Counted from the first letter of the stretch, positions 43,739 to 55,465 are shown. The stretch is DNA of 64,000 nucleotides from Akanthomyces muscarius (GCF_028009165.1 NC_079246.1:3596001-3660000); one strand, 5' to 3'. Program-made: numbers and translations. The notes: generated by a model from the letters alone, not told the origin.

Positions 43739-44491
43739 CTAATTCTGCCCATCGACCGGCTGCTTCGCCATAACAGCCTGATATAATATTTTCAGCGACG
43801 GATGCATGCCTACGACCGCCTCCACCGCCTCTGCGAAGCCCACCGCCCTAGCGAACTCGAGCACGCTGACCACAGTAAAGTCCGCGTAGCTCGGCTGATC
43901 GCCGTGGACAAACGGCCCCGGAACGAGCTCCAGCCAGTCGCCAAACTCCTCGAGTCGCGGCTTGGCGGCGACCAGGGCCTCGCTCATGGGATGCTCGGCC
44001 GCCCACTGCTCAACTGTCTTTCCCCACCTCTTGCGGCGCTTCTCCGCAAAGGCCGCGGCGCTGCGCTCCGAGAGGATGCCCGCGACGTTGCCGGCGACGG
44101 CCTGCAGGACGGGCGCAAGGGCCGGCCCGAAACGGGATCGGAACTCGACTGACCGCGGCGTGTCGTAGAGGAGCGGGTGCTCGGGCTGGATCTCCTCCAG
44201 GGCCTGGATTATGTTCAGTGCTCCCATGTAGTATCGAGCGTCGCAGCTGCGGGGCTGGACCACGAGCACGGGGATCTCGTAAGGTTCGAGGGGGTCTGAT
44301 TTGGGCTCCAGCGTGGTTGGCGCAAAGGTTGACTCAATGTCCGGATACTCGACGTGTTTGACGGAATATGGAATCTGTTTATGCTGCAGCGAATACAATA
44401 TTCGAAACTCATGATGGGACCAAGTCGCACCATCCTTGCTTGGGATAATGAAGATTTGAACTTCGTCGCTGGTGCTGTTGTTTGAAGCCAT
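43739..44491 (-). CDS. Glutathione S-transferase-like protein
   Basis: This intronless gene encodes 250 residues. The N-terminal thioredoxin-like half has the proline-centred YEIPVLVV (cis-Pro position) and a WSHHEFRILYSLQHKQIPYSV start that follows the GST N-domain pattern. The C-terminal half is all-helical and ends with VHGDQPSYADFTVVSVLEFA, the conserved GDxxSxADF-type N-capping box of GST C-domains. It resembles fungal beta-etherase/GST-FuA-type transferases. Substrate is unknown. The start MASNNSTSDEV was chosen; the open frame extends 47 codons upstream but without gene-like features. Confidence 0.8.
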   Translation of the reverse strand: MASNNSTSDEVQIFIIPSKDGATWSHHEFRILYSLQHKQIPYSVKHVEYPDIESTFAPTTLEPKSDPLEPYEIPVLVVQPRSCDARYYMGALNIIQALEEIQPEHPLLYDTPRSVEFRSRFGPALAPVLQAVAGNVAGILSERSAAAFAEKRRKRWGKTVEQWAAEHPMSEALVAAKPRLEEFGDWLELVPGPFVHGDQPSYADFTVVSVLEFARAVGFAEAVEAVVGMHPSLKILYQAVMAKQPVDGQN

Positions 44492-45376
44492 GGTTGTGTT
44501 ACTTGTTGAGAGTGAGAAGCACAAAAGCCGACGGGTCGCTGAGTTGAGTTGAGGCGCGGGGTAACTAGTGAGCGGGACGATAAGAGTCCCGCCATTATTG
44601 TTACAACCGTGGCTCTTACCTACACGAGACACAGCTCTAGTAGGAGCGTTGTTTTGCCTAGTAAAGAGAGTGTGTGTAGTTTGAGCGCTCTTACTCGCTT
44701 CAGATAGTTAAGCTGTCCCCAATGCAAATTTAGTTGTGATTTTAGGGCAATGTGTAATTCTTACCCTTAATTTCAGAAGTCGAGCTTGTAGGCAAAATCT
44801 GGCAAGCCGCTGTTGTCCCGCGTGGTTTGCCGGGCGTGCCGGACACCTTGAAGATCCAACTCTCCTCTTCTGGTAGTCCTACAAGGCATTACTGGCGAAG
44901 AGGCATCGAGATGAGCAAGATATCAAGTTCGGGGCATGCTGCTGCTTCGACGGCCTGCAAGTGGAGGCTAGAATTGATGCTTATGGTACCCGGGTAGCAC
45001 TACATACCATCCAGATGTGCCCACTAGTTAAAACAGTTTTTGTGCGCCACGGTGCTTCGGCAGCACTCTGGGAACTGCACAGCTAAAGCCTGACGTATGT
45101 ATCCCCTTCAGAACTGCGAGAAATCAAGGCGGAGGGCAATGGCTCCGCTTGTGAAGGTGATAGCCACACTACGGCCAGGTGCAGTTGATCTGGGCCCGGC
45201 ACTTGAGGCGCTTGCACTTGCTTCCAGCTCGAAGTATTAATGCCTTTTTGTGTTGCCGCAGCCTCAACTCTTCATCTCTCTTATCGCCATTCCGTTTCCA
45301 ACCATATAAAAGACCCAAATCTTGGCCTTTCTTCGCCGTCCACTGAATTCTCCCCCGCGGAGAATCGTCTCTCGCC
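44492..45376. promoter_or_regulatory. Divergent promoter region between GST and Zn2Cys6 genes
   Basis: The region holds the promoter of the GST gene on the left and of the Zn2Cys6 gene on the right, where TATAAA lies at 45305-45310, 72 bp before the ATG. No gene is supported. Confidence 0.45.
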
Positions 45377-45733
45377 ATGTCGCGCATCACAGACAAACCC
45401 GACAACTTGATGTTCAAGTGGCAGAGCCAAACTCATCGCAATAACAAAAAATCTGCCCGCCGGCCCATGACAGCCTGCCAGACATGTCGCGCTACCAAAG
45501 TAAAGTGCGATGGAGAGCATATCTGCGGCCGTTGCTCCACCAGAGGCATTGCCTGCGTCTACAACAAGTCCCACAGCCCACCAGCGACCACAAAGAGCAT
45601 CGCTCGCAAGAATAGCCTGAATGCGCAGAGTGCGAGAGATAGTGTCACAGATCCGTTGGAAATTATATCGAAACCGTCTCAAAAATGTACGCCATCATTC
45701 CTGTTGTACTGGCATAACCATCAGCGACACTGA
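45377..45733 (+). CDS. Short Zn2Cys6 binuclear-cluster protein
   Basis: The frame encodes 118 residues. The zinc cluster spans C34 to C60 with spacing C-x2-C-x6-C-x5-C-x2-C-x6-C, the fungal Gal4-type DNA-binding domain. Basic residues precede it (HRNNKKSARR). There is no room for the usual dimerisation coil or the middle homology and activation regions, since the protein ends about 55 residues later. It is either a genuine mini-regulator, a truncated gene, or a gene with further exons not seen: a possible donor at the codon after SQK leads only to an immediate stop. Targets are unknown. Confidence 0.65.
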   Translation: MSRITDKPDNLMFKWQSQTHRNNKKSARRPMTACQTCRATKVKCDGEHICGRCSTRGIACVYNKSHSPPATTKSIARKNSLNAQSARDSVTDPLEIISKPSQKCTPSFLLYWHNHQRH

Positions 45734-45829
45734 CGGCCGTGGCATTGGTATCGCAGGATCTCATCTTGAGGAAGGCTGCGAGTGAATAGTAAGGTTTATG
45801 CATGGAAGGCTTTTTCGAAATAGCCCAGA

Positions 45830-46321
45830 CTATGTGCCAGCATCCCATTTCTTCTGCTCCGATATAAACGCGTCTTTTAGCCTATTGTAGCCCTCATGAC
45901 TTTTGCATCGCTCCCAGTACTCTCGAAACACTTGGCTCGCCCGTTCTTTGTCACTCTTATCCGCATGTCGCTCGCTCTTGGGAAGTTCCTGGCGGGTGGT
46001 GGCGCCCTTTTTGTATTTCCGTCCGCCGGCGTGGTTTGCGTAGCGCTTCGCCCGCGTCATGCCCATCTGGATAAACTTGCGCGCCATGTCCATGCCGATA
46101 AAGTCGTCTTGCTCGCCATACGCCTCGAAGCGCGCCCACAAGTCGGCGGCGCTCTTTTCGGCAATGGGCACGGTGCGGAAGCGCCAGAGGGGTAGCAGGG
46201 CGGACTTGTACGGCTCAAAGTGGAAGACGCCTTGCTCGCCGCGGCCGATGCGGTACTCCATGCGCTCGCTCTGGCTTGTTGTCTGCCGCAGAGTGTTCGG
46301 TTTCTCATTTGGTTTAGACAT
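45830..46321 (-). CDS. DUF4385 family protein
   Basis: The intronless gene encodes 163 residues. The conserved signature is present: YRIGRGEQGVFHFEPYKS near residue 23, then DDFIGMDMARKFIQMG and TRAKRYANHAGGRKY. This small family of unknown function occurs in bacteria, phages and fungi. Strongly basic and aromatic conserved positions suggest nucleic acid binding, but that is inference. There is no signal peptide. It is convergent with the short Zn2Cys6 gene, 96 bp apart. A TGACGTCA palindrome lies about 93 bp upstream of the start. Confidence 0.8.
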   Translation of the reverse strand: MSKPNEKPNTLRQTTSQSERMEYRIGRGEQGVFHFEPYKSALLPLWRFRTVPIAEKSAADLWARFEAYGEQDDFIGMDMARKFIQMGMTRAKRYANHAGGRKYKKGATTRQELPKSERHADKSDKERASQVFREYWERCKSHEGYNRLKDAFISEQKKWDAGT

Positions 46322-47953
46322 GCTGAGTCGGCTTCGTTGTATCGGATTAGTTGTGGTGTTGCAAAAGTAGGAAGTGAGTGTGACGATGAACAACAGACTT
46401 AATTTCTAGTATCTGACGTCACGACTACAAGAATAGTCTCAGTTTTTCGCTGCGATGGCTCCAGCAGAGCCATGTACAACTTTTTGCTTAAAACCGAACC
46501 CTAGGCAAATTGTAGTGGGAATATAGCATCCGTAGTTCAAGTATGGTCCAAATGATGAATGGCATCTTGGTGGCGATGTACCCAAGTGGTATTGGAGCGG
46601 GCGCCGCCTGCGTTTGGTCTACGGCAGGCGCCTTAACCGTAAACCAAAGACAGCCATTCTTGGTTACCTCGGATCAGGCAAATTATCTCCTAACCTGGGG
46701 GTTTTCACTTTTTTTGCGTACTCGATTCATCTTTGCCGTTTCCTCACACTTCCGTTCCTGCAACCGTAGCTGTTTGATTGTAGGGTAGCAGTACCAGTAC
46801 CTGCCAGGGTCGGCGCCGGACTGTTCTCTTTTCTTATTGTTGTTGGTCTCTTTTTTGGAACGCTAAGTGATTTGAAATAAAATCCGCGATAAATTTAGCC
46901 TGCGTCTAATTTTATCACGGTTCCTTGTCAAGCTGATCGGCGGCCAGCCTCACTTTCAGCTTTCTACAATTGTTGCTTTTTCGTGGCGCAGGCGACCCAG
47001 TCTGAGCAGGCGGCGAGTCAAGCTATCAGTACCGTATGCTTTGCAGCGAGACAGCTGAGATGTTTCGGCAGCGTTGGAGCCCATCTTATCCACAGCGTAG
47101 AATCAATGCGCTGGGGTGGTCGTGAAGGCGTAGCATTGCAGTCTGACTGTCCATCGTCCGCCAGGGTAGCACCACGCTGTGCCTGAATGCCCAGCAATTA
47201 TAAGCTGTCGTAATTTAGCGGAAACGGGCCTTGCAATAGTTTGGTCGACTATTCTTGTTTTAGCTGATTTATCACGAGCAGTTGCAGGCTAACGGCGAGA
47301 CGAGCTAGTTGCTGGTCTGGTCTGGCCGCTCTGGTCAGGCACATCCAGGTCGCAGCCTCTCCCTCTCTGTCGTTTGCTCTGCAAACCTCAACTTTTTCCT
47401 GCCCCCCCCCAACGCAGTATTTCTTGCTCCTTCATCAGCGCAAACTCAGCGATCAAGCCATCGGCGTCTGCATCGTCTCCATTATAGCCAGGGCTCCGTA
47501 TATCGTTCGCCCCGTGGCTAACGCCCCATCCCCGCTTGGGAGTGTCCGAGCTCAGCGTCCCGAGTCCCTGATTTGCAGCGGTCCAGCAGGCCAGCCGACC
47601 GGGCACCGCACAGACTTGGGCTTGGCTTCTTTTTGGGACAATTTCGAAACGCCGATTCTGCATGGGAAAAGTAGCCTCCTGTCCTGTGGAACGCTTGCTG
47701 GCTCGCTCGCCTGCCATCTGCCGTGCTGCAGTGCCTAGTTACTGGTACCAGCAGTCCGGGCATGAATGCACTGGCGCCGCTCACCTGCGCCATCGCCATC
47801 GCCATTCGCCCTACCGTCGAGTCTAATCCGTTTGTCAAACTAGAGCTGCCTCGGACTACTCCATCCGCCTGAGAGACACCAGACCGTGTGTCCCCCCCCA
47901 ATTGTGGCTCTTTTGCGGCGCGTGCCCAACGAGACGGGCTCTCTCCTTGCATC
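46322..47953. promoter_or_regulatory. Divergent region between DUF4385 and alpha/beta hydrolase genes
   Basis: This 1.6-kb region should hold two promoters. A TGACGTCA lies at 46414-46421. The right 600 bases are CT-rich with C runs (47402-47410 and 47892-47899), consistent with a long leader for the hydrolase gene. No gene is supported. Confidence 0.45.
46414..46421. promoter_or_regulatory. CRE-type palindrome TGACGTCA
   Basis: A perfect CRE palindrome lies 93 bp upstream of the DUF4385 gene start. It could bind ATF/CREB-type bZIP proteins; no further evidence is available. Confidence 0.35.
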
Positions 47954-50488
47954 ATGGACCGCGATCCGCCCGACGGTCCCCCTATTGCTGTCCCGTCACG
48001 AACGCACTCGCAGCGCCACGCTCACAACCGCTCAAACAGCTCACGAACCAAAAACGGCCCTTCCTCTGCGCGACCCAACCCCGGCGCCAGTCCAGAAATC
48101 ATCTCCGACCTCATCTCCAGCCTGACCACCTCCCACTTTGATTCGCTGCCCCTTGCGGACCCGGCCAGTCCCTCTCGCCTCGAGACTCGAACCACTGGCT
48201 TCTCCGACGCCATTGATCCCCTCGACGACGGCGCCACCTCTCCCGTCGTTCGTACCTCGAAACTCCCCTCTGGCTATACCTCCGCAAGCACACCCAAGAG
48301 TCCCCGAGCATCCTCCACCGACGGCTTTCGACCATATCTTCGTGGGAGCAGTCTCTCCCGCGCCTCCTCCTCTGCTTCCCTCGGCTCACGAAACGACGAT
48401 GCCAGAAGCATTGGCAACCTTTCCATAGAGCCTGGTCCCGCGCCCGATCCCGAGCTGCGTCCGCGCCGCTCCCACGACAGCTGGGGCAAGAAAACGGGCC
48501 GCCGCCAAAAGGACGTGCTGTACATGAGCTCCAAGGAGCGGCTTCGTGAAAAGGACCTGGACCGCAAGTGGCCTGGTGCGGTCATGCCCTCGGCCAGCGG
48601 TGCCAGCAGCATCCACAGCGGCGGGCGTGCCGATCCCTTTCTCGCAGAGATGGCCATTCGCGAGGAACCCGTATTCAATCCCGTTCGATACTCGAGCGAC
48701 TCTTACAACGGCTTCCAGGCTATACCCACCCGCGAATCCAGCTTGCGAAGGTCGGGACAGAAGAAGCGTTCCAGCGCCCGTCGATCGAGACAAAACAGCG
48801 AATCCGAGCCCATACCCGAAGCTGCAGAACACAGTCGCAACGGCGCACTATCACGGACGAGCCACAAGCGCGGCGAATCTGACGCTGGACGGTCGTTCTT
48901 GTTTGACGTAGATGAGTATGCTGCCGTGACACAGGCGCTCGATGACCAGTACGAGCGGGAGAATGGACGCCCGGAGCCGTCGCCGGACTATCGACAAAAA
49001 TCCTTCTTGGACGACATTGACCACGAGGGAGCCCCAGCGCCCGCCATTTCCAACGGCCGCCGAGCTTACGAGCGGGAGCACAACGGCAACGGCCGCCTAA
49101 GCCCCTTTCCATCCGCTGACTTGCGCGCAAAAGGGAGCGGCTCCAAACTGAAGCGTCTTTCTGCCGCTGCCCCGATGAGCCCAGCCCGCACGAGCGAGCA
49201 GTCCGACCGAACGGCCCATCCTATCGCATACGAACGTCCTGCCTCGGCGGATTCCATCGACGACAATGTCGAGTCATATCTGTGCTCGCCTAGACTATCC
49301 CAGAAAATCAAGCATCCGCAGACGGGACGAATGATTTCGTTTTCCGAAGTTGGTGACCCTGAAGGCTCGGCCGTCTTTTGCTGCGTTGGCATGGGATTGA
49401 CTCGATACATTACGACATTTTACGACGAACTTGCCTTGACTTTGAAGCTGCGTCTCATTACCCCGGACCGTCCAGGCGTCGGTGACAGCGAACCGTACGC
49501 CGACGGCACCACCACACCACTAAGCTGGCCAGGTGAGTTGCCTTTTCGCTGATCATGATCAATGCTAATATTTCTAGACGACGTTTATGCCATCTGCCAA
49601 GTTCTCAAGATTACCAAATTTTCCATTCTCGCCCACTCGGCCGGCGCAATCTACGCCCTCGCCACCGCCCTACGCATGCCACAACACATTCGAGGCAAGA
49701 TTCACCTCCTCGCACCCTGGATCCCGCCTTCGCAGATGAACGTCTTTGGCGCGTCGCAGGCACCTCCCACGCACTCAATCCCCACATCACAGCGCATCCT
49801 CCGTGCGCTGCCCACACCCATCCTCAAGGCCGCCAACAGCAGCTTCATGAGCGCCACCAGTTCCTCCATCACCAGCTCCCTGCCCAAGACGCCCCGTCGG
49901 AGCAAGCGCAAAAGCGGCGGCAAAGAGGGCCGCAGCGTGACGCCCTCCGCAGGTGACCACATCGATATGGCGACCCTGAACGGAGACCACAATGGCGCGC
50001 GCCCTGTCCCGACGCCCGACGCCACGGAGAACATGGACCGTATGCACCCCCCGCAGAGCAGCATGTATGCCGGCGCGGGCCTAGAAGAGGCGGCGGGCAA
50101 AGAGCGCCAGGTTACGTACGACACGCGGCTCACGCACGCTATCTGGGACCTGGCAACGACGGGTGCCAATCCCGCTGTGGATTTACTGGTATGTCTGGAG
50201 CGTCGCCATACCATTGGGTTTCGCTACGTGGACATTACACGGCCGGTTGTGATTCATCACGGCAGCAAGGATAATCGCGTGCCGGTGGACAATGTCAAGT
50301 GGCTGGGCAAGAGCATGCGCAGATGTGAGGTACGCGTGCTGGAGGGAGAAGGGCATGGGTTGATGGCGAGCGCGACGGTCATGGGCTCAGTGCTCATGGA
50401 GATGAGCAAGGAGTGGGAGGACTGGATGCGCGTGACGGGGGATGACTCTCGGCAACGGGAGCGTGGACGACGGACGACGCAGCGATGA
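47954..50488 (+). CDS. Large alpha/beta hydrolase with long disordered N-terminus
   Basis: Exons 47954-49532 and 49578-50488 encode 829 residues. The first 440 residues are Ser/Arg/Pro-rich and probably disordered, rich in possible phosphorylation sites. The hydrolase domain starts about residue 455 (ISFSEVGDPEGSAVF). The nucleophile motif is AHSAGAIYALA; the later acid lies in HHGSKDNRVPV and the histidine in EGEGHGLM. A Lys-rich insertion with KTPRRSKRKSGG sits between the core strands, replacing the usual cap. The 45-nt intron joins SWP/DDVYAICQ in frame. No signal peptide is seen, so it is intracellular. The substrate is unknown; similar multi-domain hydrolases are widespread in ascomycetes. 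Confidence 0.85.
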
Positions 50489-50895
50489 AGCCGGCCAATC
50501 TTCTTTTTTTCTTTTTCTTTTCTTTTGGCTTGCGTTTTTGATGCTCATCATGGCATAATGTGTTGGATATCCCTATGACCAATGTATTTTTCTTCTTCAT
50601 TACGGACGGGCATTTGGCAATGCTAGTTTTGATTATCTACTTCTCGGACGAATTCTTGAGGTGGACTTTATCTTTTCTTTTGGATATTTTAGCTTGGAAA
50701 AAGTTGTTCAGGCATGCATGCTATGATTATAATCGCATTTTTCAAATACCAGCCGCATTCAAGCGGTTTTTATCATATACATATTCTTTCTATGGTCTTT
50801 TTGAAGTCAGACTGCAGTCTGCCCTTGCTCTCTTGAAGAAACCTTATCTAATTCTCGCTGCTACGGCTTTCACTGTGGTATACATGTCGCTCGAC
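50489..50895. other. 3' regions between convergent genes
   Basis: A T/C-rich tract near 50500-50530 and AT-rich DNA lie between the 3' ends of the hydrolase (+) and Cwf19 (-) genes. No gene is seen. Confidence 0.4.
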
Positions 50896-52881
50896 CTAGT
50901 CCTCGGTCAGCACCCTCGTCCAGTCAAATTTCCTCCAGTCCTTCTTGAACCCGTCCACCCTCGAATCGCCGCGATGCCACCGCCCTTGCTTCTTGACAAT
51001 ATGCGGCTCCGCGTCCACGATCCCGCCAATAACCTCTCTCGCAAAGACATCCCCCTTGGGCCAGCGCCCAGCATCCTCCACGATGTGCCCCAGTCCGCCG
51101 TCCAGCGTGAACCAGACGTGAAAGTACGGCATCTCCTTGGCCAACGACCTTCGAAACGCCATCCGACCGAGCCCCTCGCGCGCCTTCGCACCCGTGTCGA
51201 TAATTTTCTTATGCTGCGACCACTCCTCGTCGGCGGAGAGGAAGGCTTCTTTAAAGTACGCCGGCGCGGTGGCGCCCTCGGCGTACGGAATGGGGACGGC
51301 CATCATGGCGGCGTGCAGATGGCGGTTCGGCGCGGCGGCGTTTTCGTAGAAGAGCACCTCGCGGCCCTGGGCGTGGTACATGCGCGTGAGGCTCTTCATA
51401 AAGTTGCGCATCTCCTCCCACTCGTCGTCGTCGCACTCGAGGAGGTTCTTGCGGTGCGTCGTGGGGACGATGACGGCGCCGCCAGGGGATATCTCGGGCT
51501 CCGTGGCGAGCGTCAGGAAGACGCGCGTGGCGAGCGCGAGCACTGGCGCGAGTGGCGGCTTCTGCGTGTCCTCGTGGTGGCACAGCGGACAGTTCTCCAG
51601 TATGCGATTGACTTTCTGGAACTCGCTGACGGCCATGTTCTTCAGGTTCACCTCGGACTTGTGCACGCGCTTGGCGAGCTTCTCGGCGTTTTCTTCCATG
51701 TACTCGAGGTCGTCGTCAAACTTGCCGTCCTTGGCGATGCGCTCGGCGAGGCGCATGCCCTCGCCGCCCGCCTGGCCCTTGGTGCGGCGCTCCTCGCGCA
51801 GCATGTCGTCGACCGTCATGTCCTCGTTGGCGACGACGGTGCCGCGCTCGCGGCCGCGCTTGTTGTCCACCGACCGCACCTCGTTGCGGATGTGGCCCGC
51901 GAGGAGCCGACTGTCCTGCCCGCCGAGCACGACGGACTGCGCGGCCGACGCCGAGGGGGAGAAGCCCGCGGCGGCGCGGTTGTAGTCCTCCTCGAGCTGC
52001 GCGGCGTTGGGGAGCCGTCGGAGCTTGGCCTTCATCATTTGCGCGCGGAGACGGTTCAGCGCGGTTTGGTCTAGAGGGGTGACAATGGTCGCGGCGGGCG
52101 CTGCGCTAGTTGGTTCTGCAGAGGGTGGTCGAGGGGCTGGCGAAGTTGGCTTTTGGTTGGCGAGACGCTCCGTGTAGAATTCGCCTGTGGGTTTGTCTTT
52201 CATGTTGTAGCCCTTGCCGTAGCTTTTGGCCCGGTCGAGCTCCTGCTTCTCTTCTCTGGCGTCATCAAATTCCTGCAAACTTCCGAAGCGCTCAACAGCA
52301 ATGTCTTCGACCGGCCGTCCTGTGTCGTTCGCCATGTCGTACACGCCGCGTAGCTTGGTCATGCGCCAGCTGGAACCGGAATCGCCAAATGTGTAGTCGA
52401 TAACGCACTCTTTTGGCTCGGAGGACGCCTCGGCTGCGGAAGCGGGTGTATTGAGCCCACGGTTGATCTCGCGGACAGACATGACGCGCTCCGGTTCTTT
52501 TGGTGGCGTCTTTTCCTTTGGTATCGCTCGGTGGATGTGCTCAATGTCGAGGGCGGACGGCGCCGTCATCCAAGCGTCTCGGACAGGCGCATCTCCCGCT
52601 TCCGCTGATGGCTTGTCTTCCAGCTCTTTGTCTTTGTGTTTTTCGCTACGATCTCGGGCACGATGCTTGTCGCGGTCTCCGTGCTCGTGCCGTGAGTCAT
52701 CGTGCTTGTCGCGCGCCCGCCGTCGCCGCTTGTGTCTGTGGTCGTCGTCCTCGTCGCGGTGGCGCCGGCGATGGCGATCGTCGTCGCGGTGTCGGTGTCG
52801 GTGCTTCTTGGGATCTTCGGTGCGCTCACGCTCGGCCTTATCGGCAGCAAGCTGCTTCTCAAACTCGTCGAGGCCGTCCAT
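50896..52881 (-). CDS. cwf19: Pre-mRNA splicing factor Cwf19
   Basis: This intronless gene encodes 661 residues. The N-terminal 90 residues are a His/Arg/Asp-rich, RS-like low-complexity region. The C-terminal half holds the CwfJ domain 1 (HIT-like; NCPLCHHED near residue 433, then IVPTTHRKNL and NRHLHAAMMAVPI) and CwfJ domain 2 (YFHVWFTLDGGLGHIVED). Cwf19/CWF19L proteins belong to the Cdc5 complex and act late in the spliceosome cycle, near lariat release. The protein is nuclear. The intervening helical region contains MTVDDMLREERR, also typical of the family. Identity is strong. Confidence 0.93.
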   Translation of the reverse strand: MDGLDEFEKQLAADKAERERTEDPKKHRHRHRDDDRHRRRHRDEDDDHRHKRRRRARDKHDDSRHEHGDRDKHRARDRSEKHKDKELEDKPSAEAGDAPVRDAWMTAPSALDIEHIHRAIPKEKTPPKEPERVMSVREINRGLNTPASAAEASSEPKECVIDYTFGDSGSSWRMTKLRGVYDMANDTGRPVEDIAVERFGSLQEFDDAREEKQELDRAKSYGKGYNMKDKPTGEFYTERLANQKPTSPAPRPPSAEPTSAAPAATIVTPLDQTALNRLRAQMMKAKLRRLPNAAQLEEDYNRAAAGFSPSASAAQSVVLGGQDSRLLAGHIRNEVRSVDNKRGRERGTVVANEDMTVDDMLREERRTKGQAGGEGMRLAERIAKDGKFDDDLEYMEENAEKLAKRVHKSEVNLKNMAVSEFQKVNRILENCPLCHHEDTQKPPLAPVLALATRVFLTLATEPEISPGGAVIVPTTHRKNLLECDDDEWEEMRNFMKSLTRMYHAQGREVLFYENAAAPNRHLHAAMMAVPIPYAEGATAPAYFKEAFLSADEEWSQHKKIIDTGAKAREGLGRMAFRRSLAKEMPYFHVWFTLDGGLGHIVEDAGRWPKGDVFAREVIGGIVDAEPHIVKKQGRWHRGDSRVDGFKKDWRKFDWTRVLTED

Positions 52882-53090
52882 GGTGGTGGGAGGATGAAGA
52901 TCTGAAGGTGCAAAGCTTGAATCTCGAGGCAGCTAAAAGTTTGCCCCACCAGGTCGGGAGGTGACGACATGCAGGGCTACCTTGCACCGAGATTAAAAAT
53001 AAAGATAAAATGCAGAATTTTCCTCCCTTATTGACTATGACTTGCTATTACACTTGCTTCTATTATATTCTTATGGTATTGTTATTGCGA

Positions 53091-54889
53091 CTATAGGCTG
53101 ACTCGGTGATATCGCACAATCTCGTCGTGGCCAAAGACTCGTTCTACCTCTATTCGGTAGCCTTTTACACGAGGCACCAGCTTGATCCATACTGCCCAGT
53201 ATAATACCCCAGAGATTAGTACCGCGAGCCCAACGAGAGGAAATAGGTAGAAGTGAGCCCCGCCGATGGAAGATGAAGGCGGCGGTACAAAGGGCCCAAT
53301 GATCAAAAGCCCGTTGAGAAACAGATATATCATCGAAATGGGCAGATACGTGTGCCACGGCGATTTCCAGCGCTCTGGTTTATTCCATTGTAAGTAAACG
53401 AGGCCAACTGTTAGGAGCATGTTGATCCAGGCCCGAGGGTATACAGTTCTATCTTGTTAGCTCGACTTCAGTCCGTGTGTAAGCAGACCGCACTCACAGT
53501 TCTATAATCGCATCATACGAGTGGCCGAGCGGCGGTGCAGCTATCACAATGACTGTGATTACCCAATGCAGTACAAGCTGTTCAGTCAGCAATAGTCGTA
53601 ATGTACGAACGCCGTACGTACCGACGCCGCTGGAGCGTTGCAGGGCTTGTTCGACGCCCAGAATCTCCCGAAAGGCAATATTCGCTCCTTTCCGAGCTCT
53701 TGATTCAGACGCGAGTGCGCAAAGCTTGTCGCCAATACACTCCCAAGACTACTAACTGCCACAAACACAGGTAGTGTCTTGGCCGCCGCACTCTCCCCAA
53801 ACATGTTCTTGAAGAACAGCGCAGCAACTAACAACTCCGACGTTGCCAGATCCAGCTTCCGAACCGCAGCAAAATACGCAATATTCGCCATCATGTACAG
53901 CACAGTGACGACGCCCACCGCCAGCGGCGCCGCAATCGCCAGCGTCCGCCGCGGATTTCGTACCTCGCTGAGCACATAGTTTGCGCTCTCCCATCCGCTA
54001 AAGGTGTAAATAATGCTCAGAAATGCACTCGAGTACGCATAGAAACCGCCCGCGCCGTACCGCTCCATGTCCGTCCTGGAGAATGAGTGGTCGAAATTAT
54101 GCGGATCGTCGGTTCCGCGATACCCTGCCAGCGCCGCAACCCCCGAGAACGCAATGACGAGCATGACGACGACCTTGAACACGCCCATGAGGTTCATCAG
54201 CCGCACGCCCCATTGTGGTAGGAGGCTGTGTAGTAGGACCGCAAATGTCACGCAGCCGATGCCGATGGCGCGCGCGGCCCATGTCTCTCCCGTCAGTGTC
54301 GAGCTGCACGCGTCGACAATGAGCTGCCCGAAAGCGACCGCGTTACCGGCGGAGAAGCCCAGGAGCACCATTTGCAAGGCCAAGATGCACGAGGCCAGAT
54401 ACTTCGGACGGCGGAAGATGCGCTCGAGGTAGTTCTTTTCGCCACCTGAGCGGGGAATGGCGAGGCCGAGTTCCAAATAAATGGAAAGTCCGCAAAGGGC
54501 GAGGATGCCGCCGAGGAGCCAAAGAAGAAGAGAAATGCCGACGGAGCCCGTGGCGCTGAAGACGGTCGCCGGTGCGGAAAAGACTGTCTATTTAGCATGG
54601 TCTCTCTCGTGGAGAGGAGGGGTTACGTACTCCCTGTCCCAATCATTTTATTGATTATCAAGAACGCCGTACTGAAAATTCCCAATTTGCGTTCATCGCT
54701 GTATGAAAATTGCTGTGCCTCTACGTCGGCATGCCGTTGTCGCACGACAATCGATTTGGCCGACCCATGGCTGTCATTGCGGTCGGAACGCATGTCGATT
54801 TTCCGCAGTTGACGAGAGCATCTGTCTTCCCCCCGGATAGAGGGCTCAGTGTCTCCTATATGTACAGTCTCTCTACCTACCAAAGCCAA
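53091..54889 (-). CDS. APC-superfamily amino acid permease, high-affinity methionine permease-like
   Basis: Four exons (54889-54631, 54583-53622, 53577-53498, 53448-53091) encode 552 residues; starting at 54793 would give 520. All joins keep frame (MIGTG/IFSAPA, PAAS/LVLHW, AIIEL/TVYPRAW). The family signature FLIINKMIGTGIFSAP opens the first membrane helix, followed by about eleven more spans. SGGEKNYLERIF and LGFSAGNAVAFGQ match the MUP1-like group of fungal permeases, which import methionine or other amino acids by proton symport across the plasma membrane. The substrate is inferred only from this resemblance. The 80-nt third exon would be missed without splicing. Confidence 0.88.
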
Positions 54890-55465
54890 GTCTTAATAAG
54901 GTTCTCGGCTGTGCTGGCCAAGCTTCGCCGCAGCGCACACGCCCTTGGCGCCGAGTCCAGCAGCGCAGTGCAAAGCCACCGCAGCGAGGCACAAAAGTAC
55001 AAAAAGCCCATACCTATAATGAGGGGGTGACAAGAGAGCGACTTAATGAAAAACGCCAAGAGGAAAGGCGAAAGCCGTTGCGCAGGGTGTATGACTGCGT
55101 TAGACTTGCCAAGACCTGGGCGTAGCAAAATGGTTGGGTCTCGGCCTTGGCCCAGAACCCAAGAGCAGCCAACATGCGCAATAAAGACTCTAGAACGACA
55201 CATTTGTGTGTTTCATTTGAACTGTCTTGTATTTTGGTATCTAATTATTCCATAATCTATTGCTAATGATGCTAAATTCGTGTGCAGTGGTGCAGTTCCT
55301 TGTGCAACCACCCAAAACTCCGAGCGCCGTGCCATAATGCCAAGATGTGATTCCACTTTGGCCATCTTGTGTTGAATCTAATCATGTGACAGAAAGAAAT
55401 CGTTAATTGAGAAAAAGAAAAAAAAACCCCTCAGCTCACAAATGCGGCCGTAAATTAATCCTCGT
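54890..55465. other. Permease promoter and 3' flank of the phosphodiesterase-fold gene
   Basis: No gene is supported. An AT-rich part near 55200-55440 includes A-rich runs just behind the next gene's stop. Confidence 0.4.
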
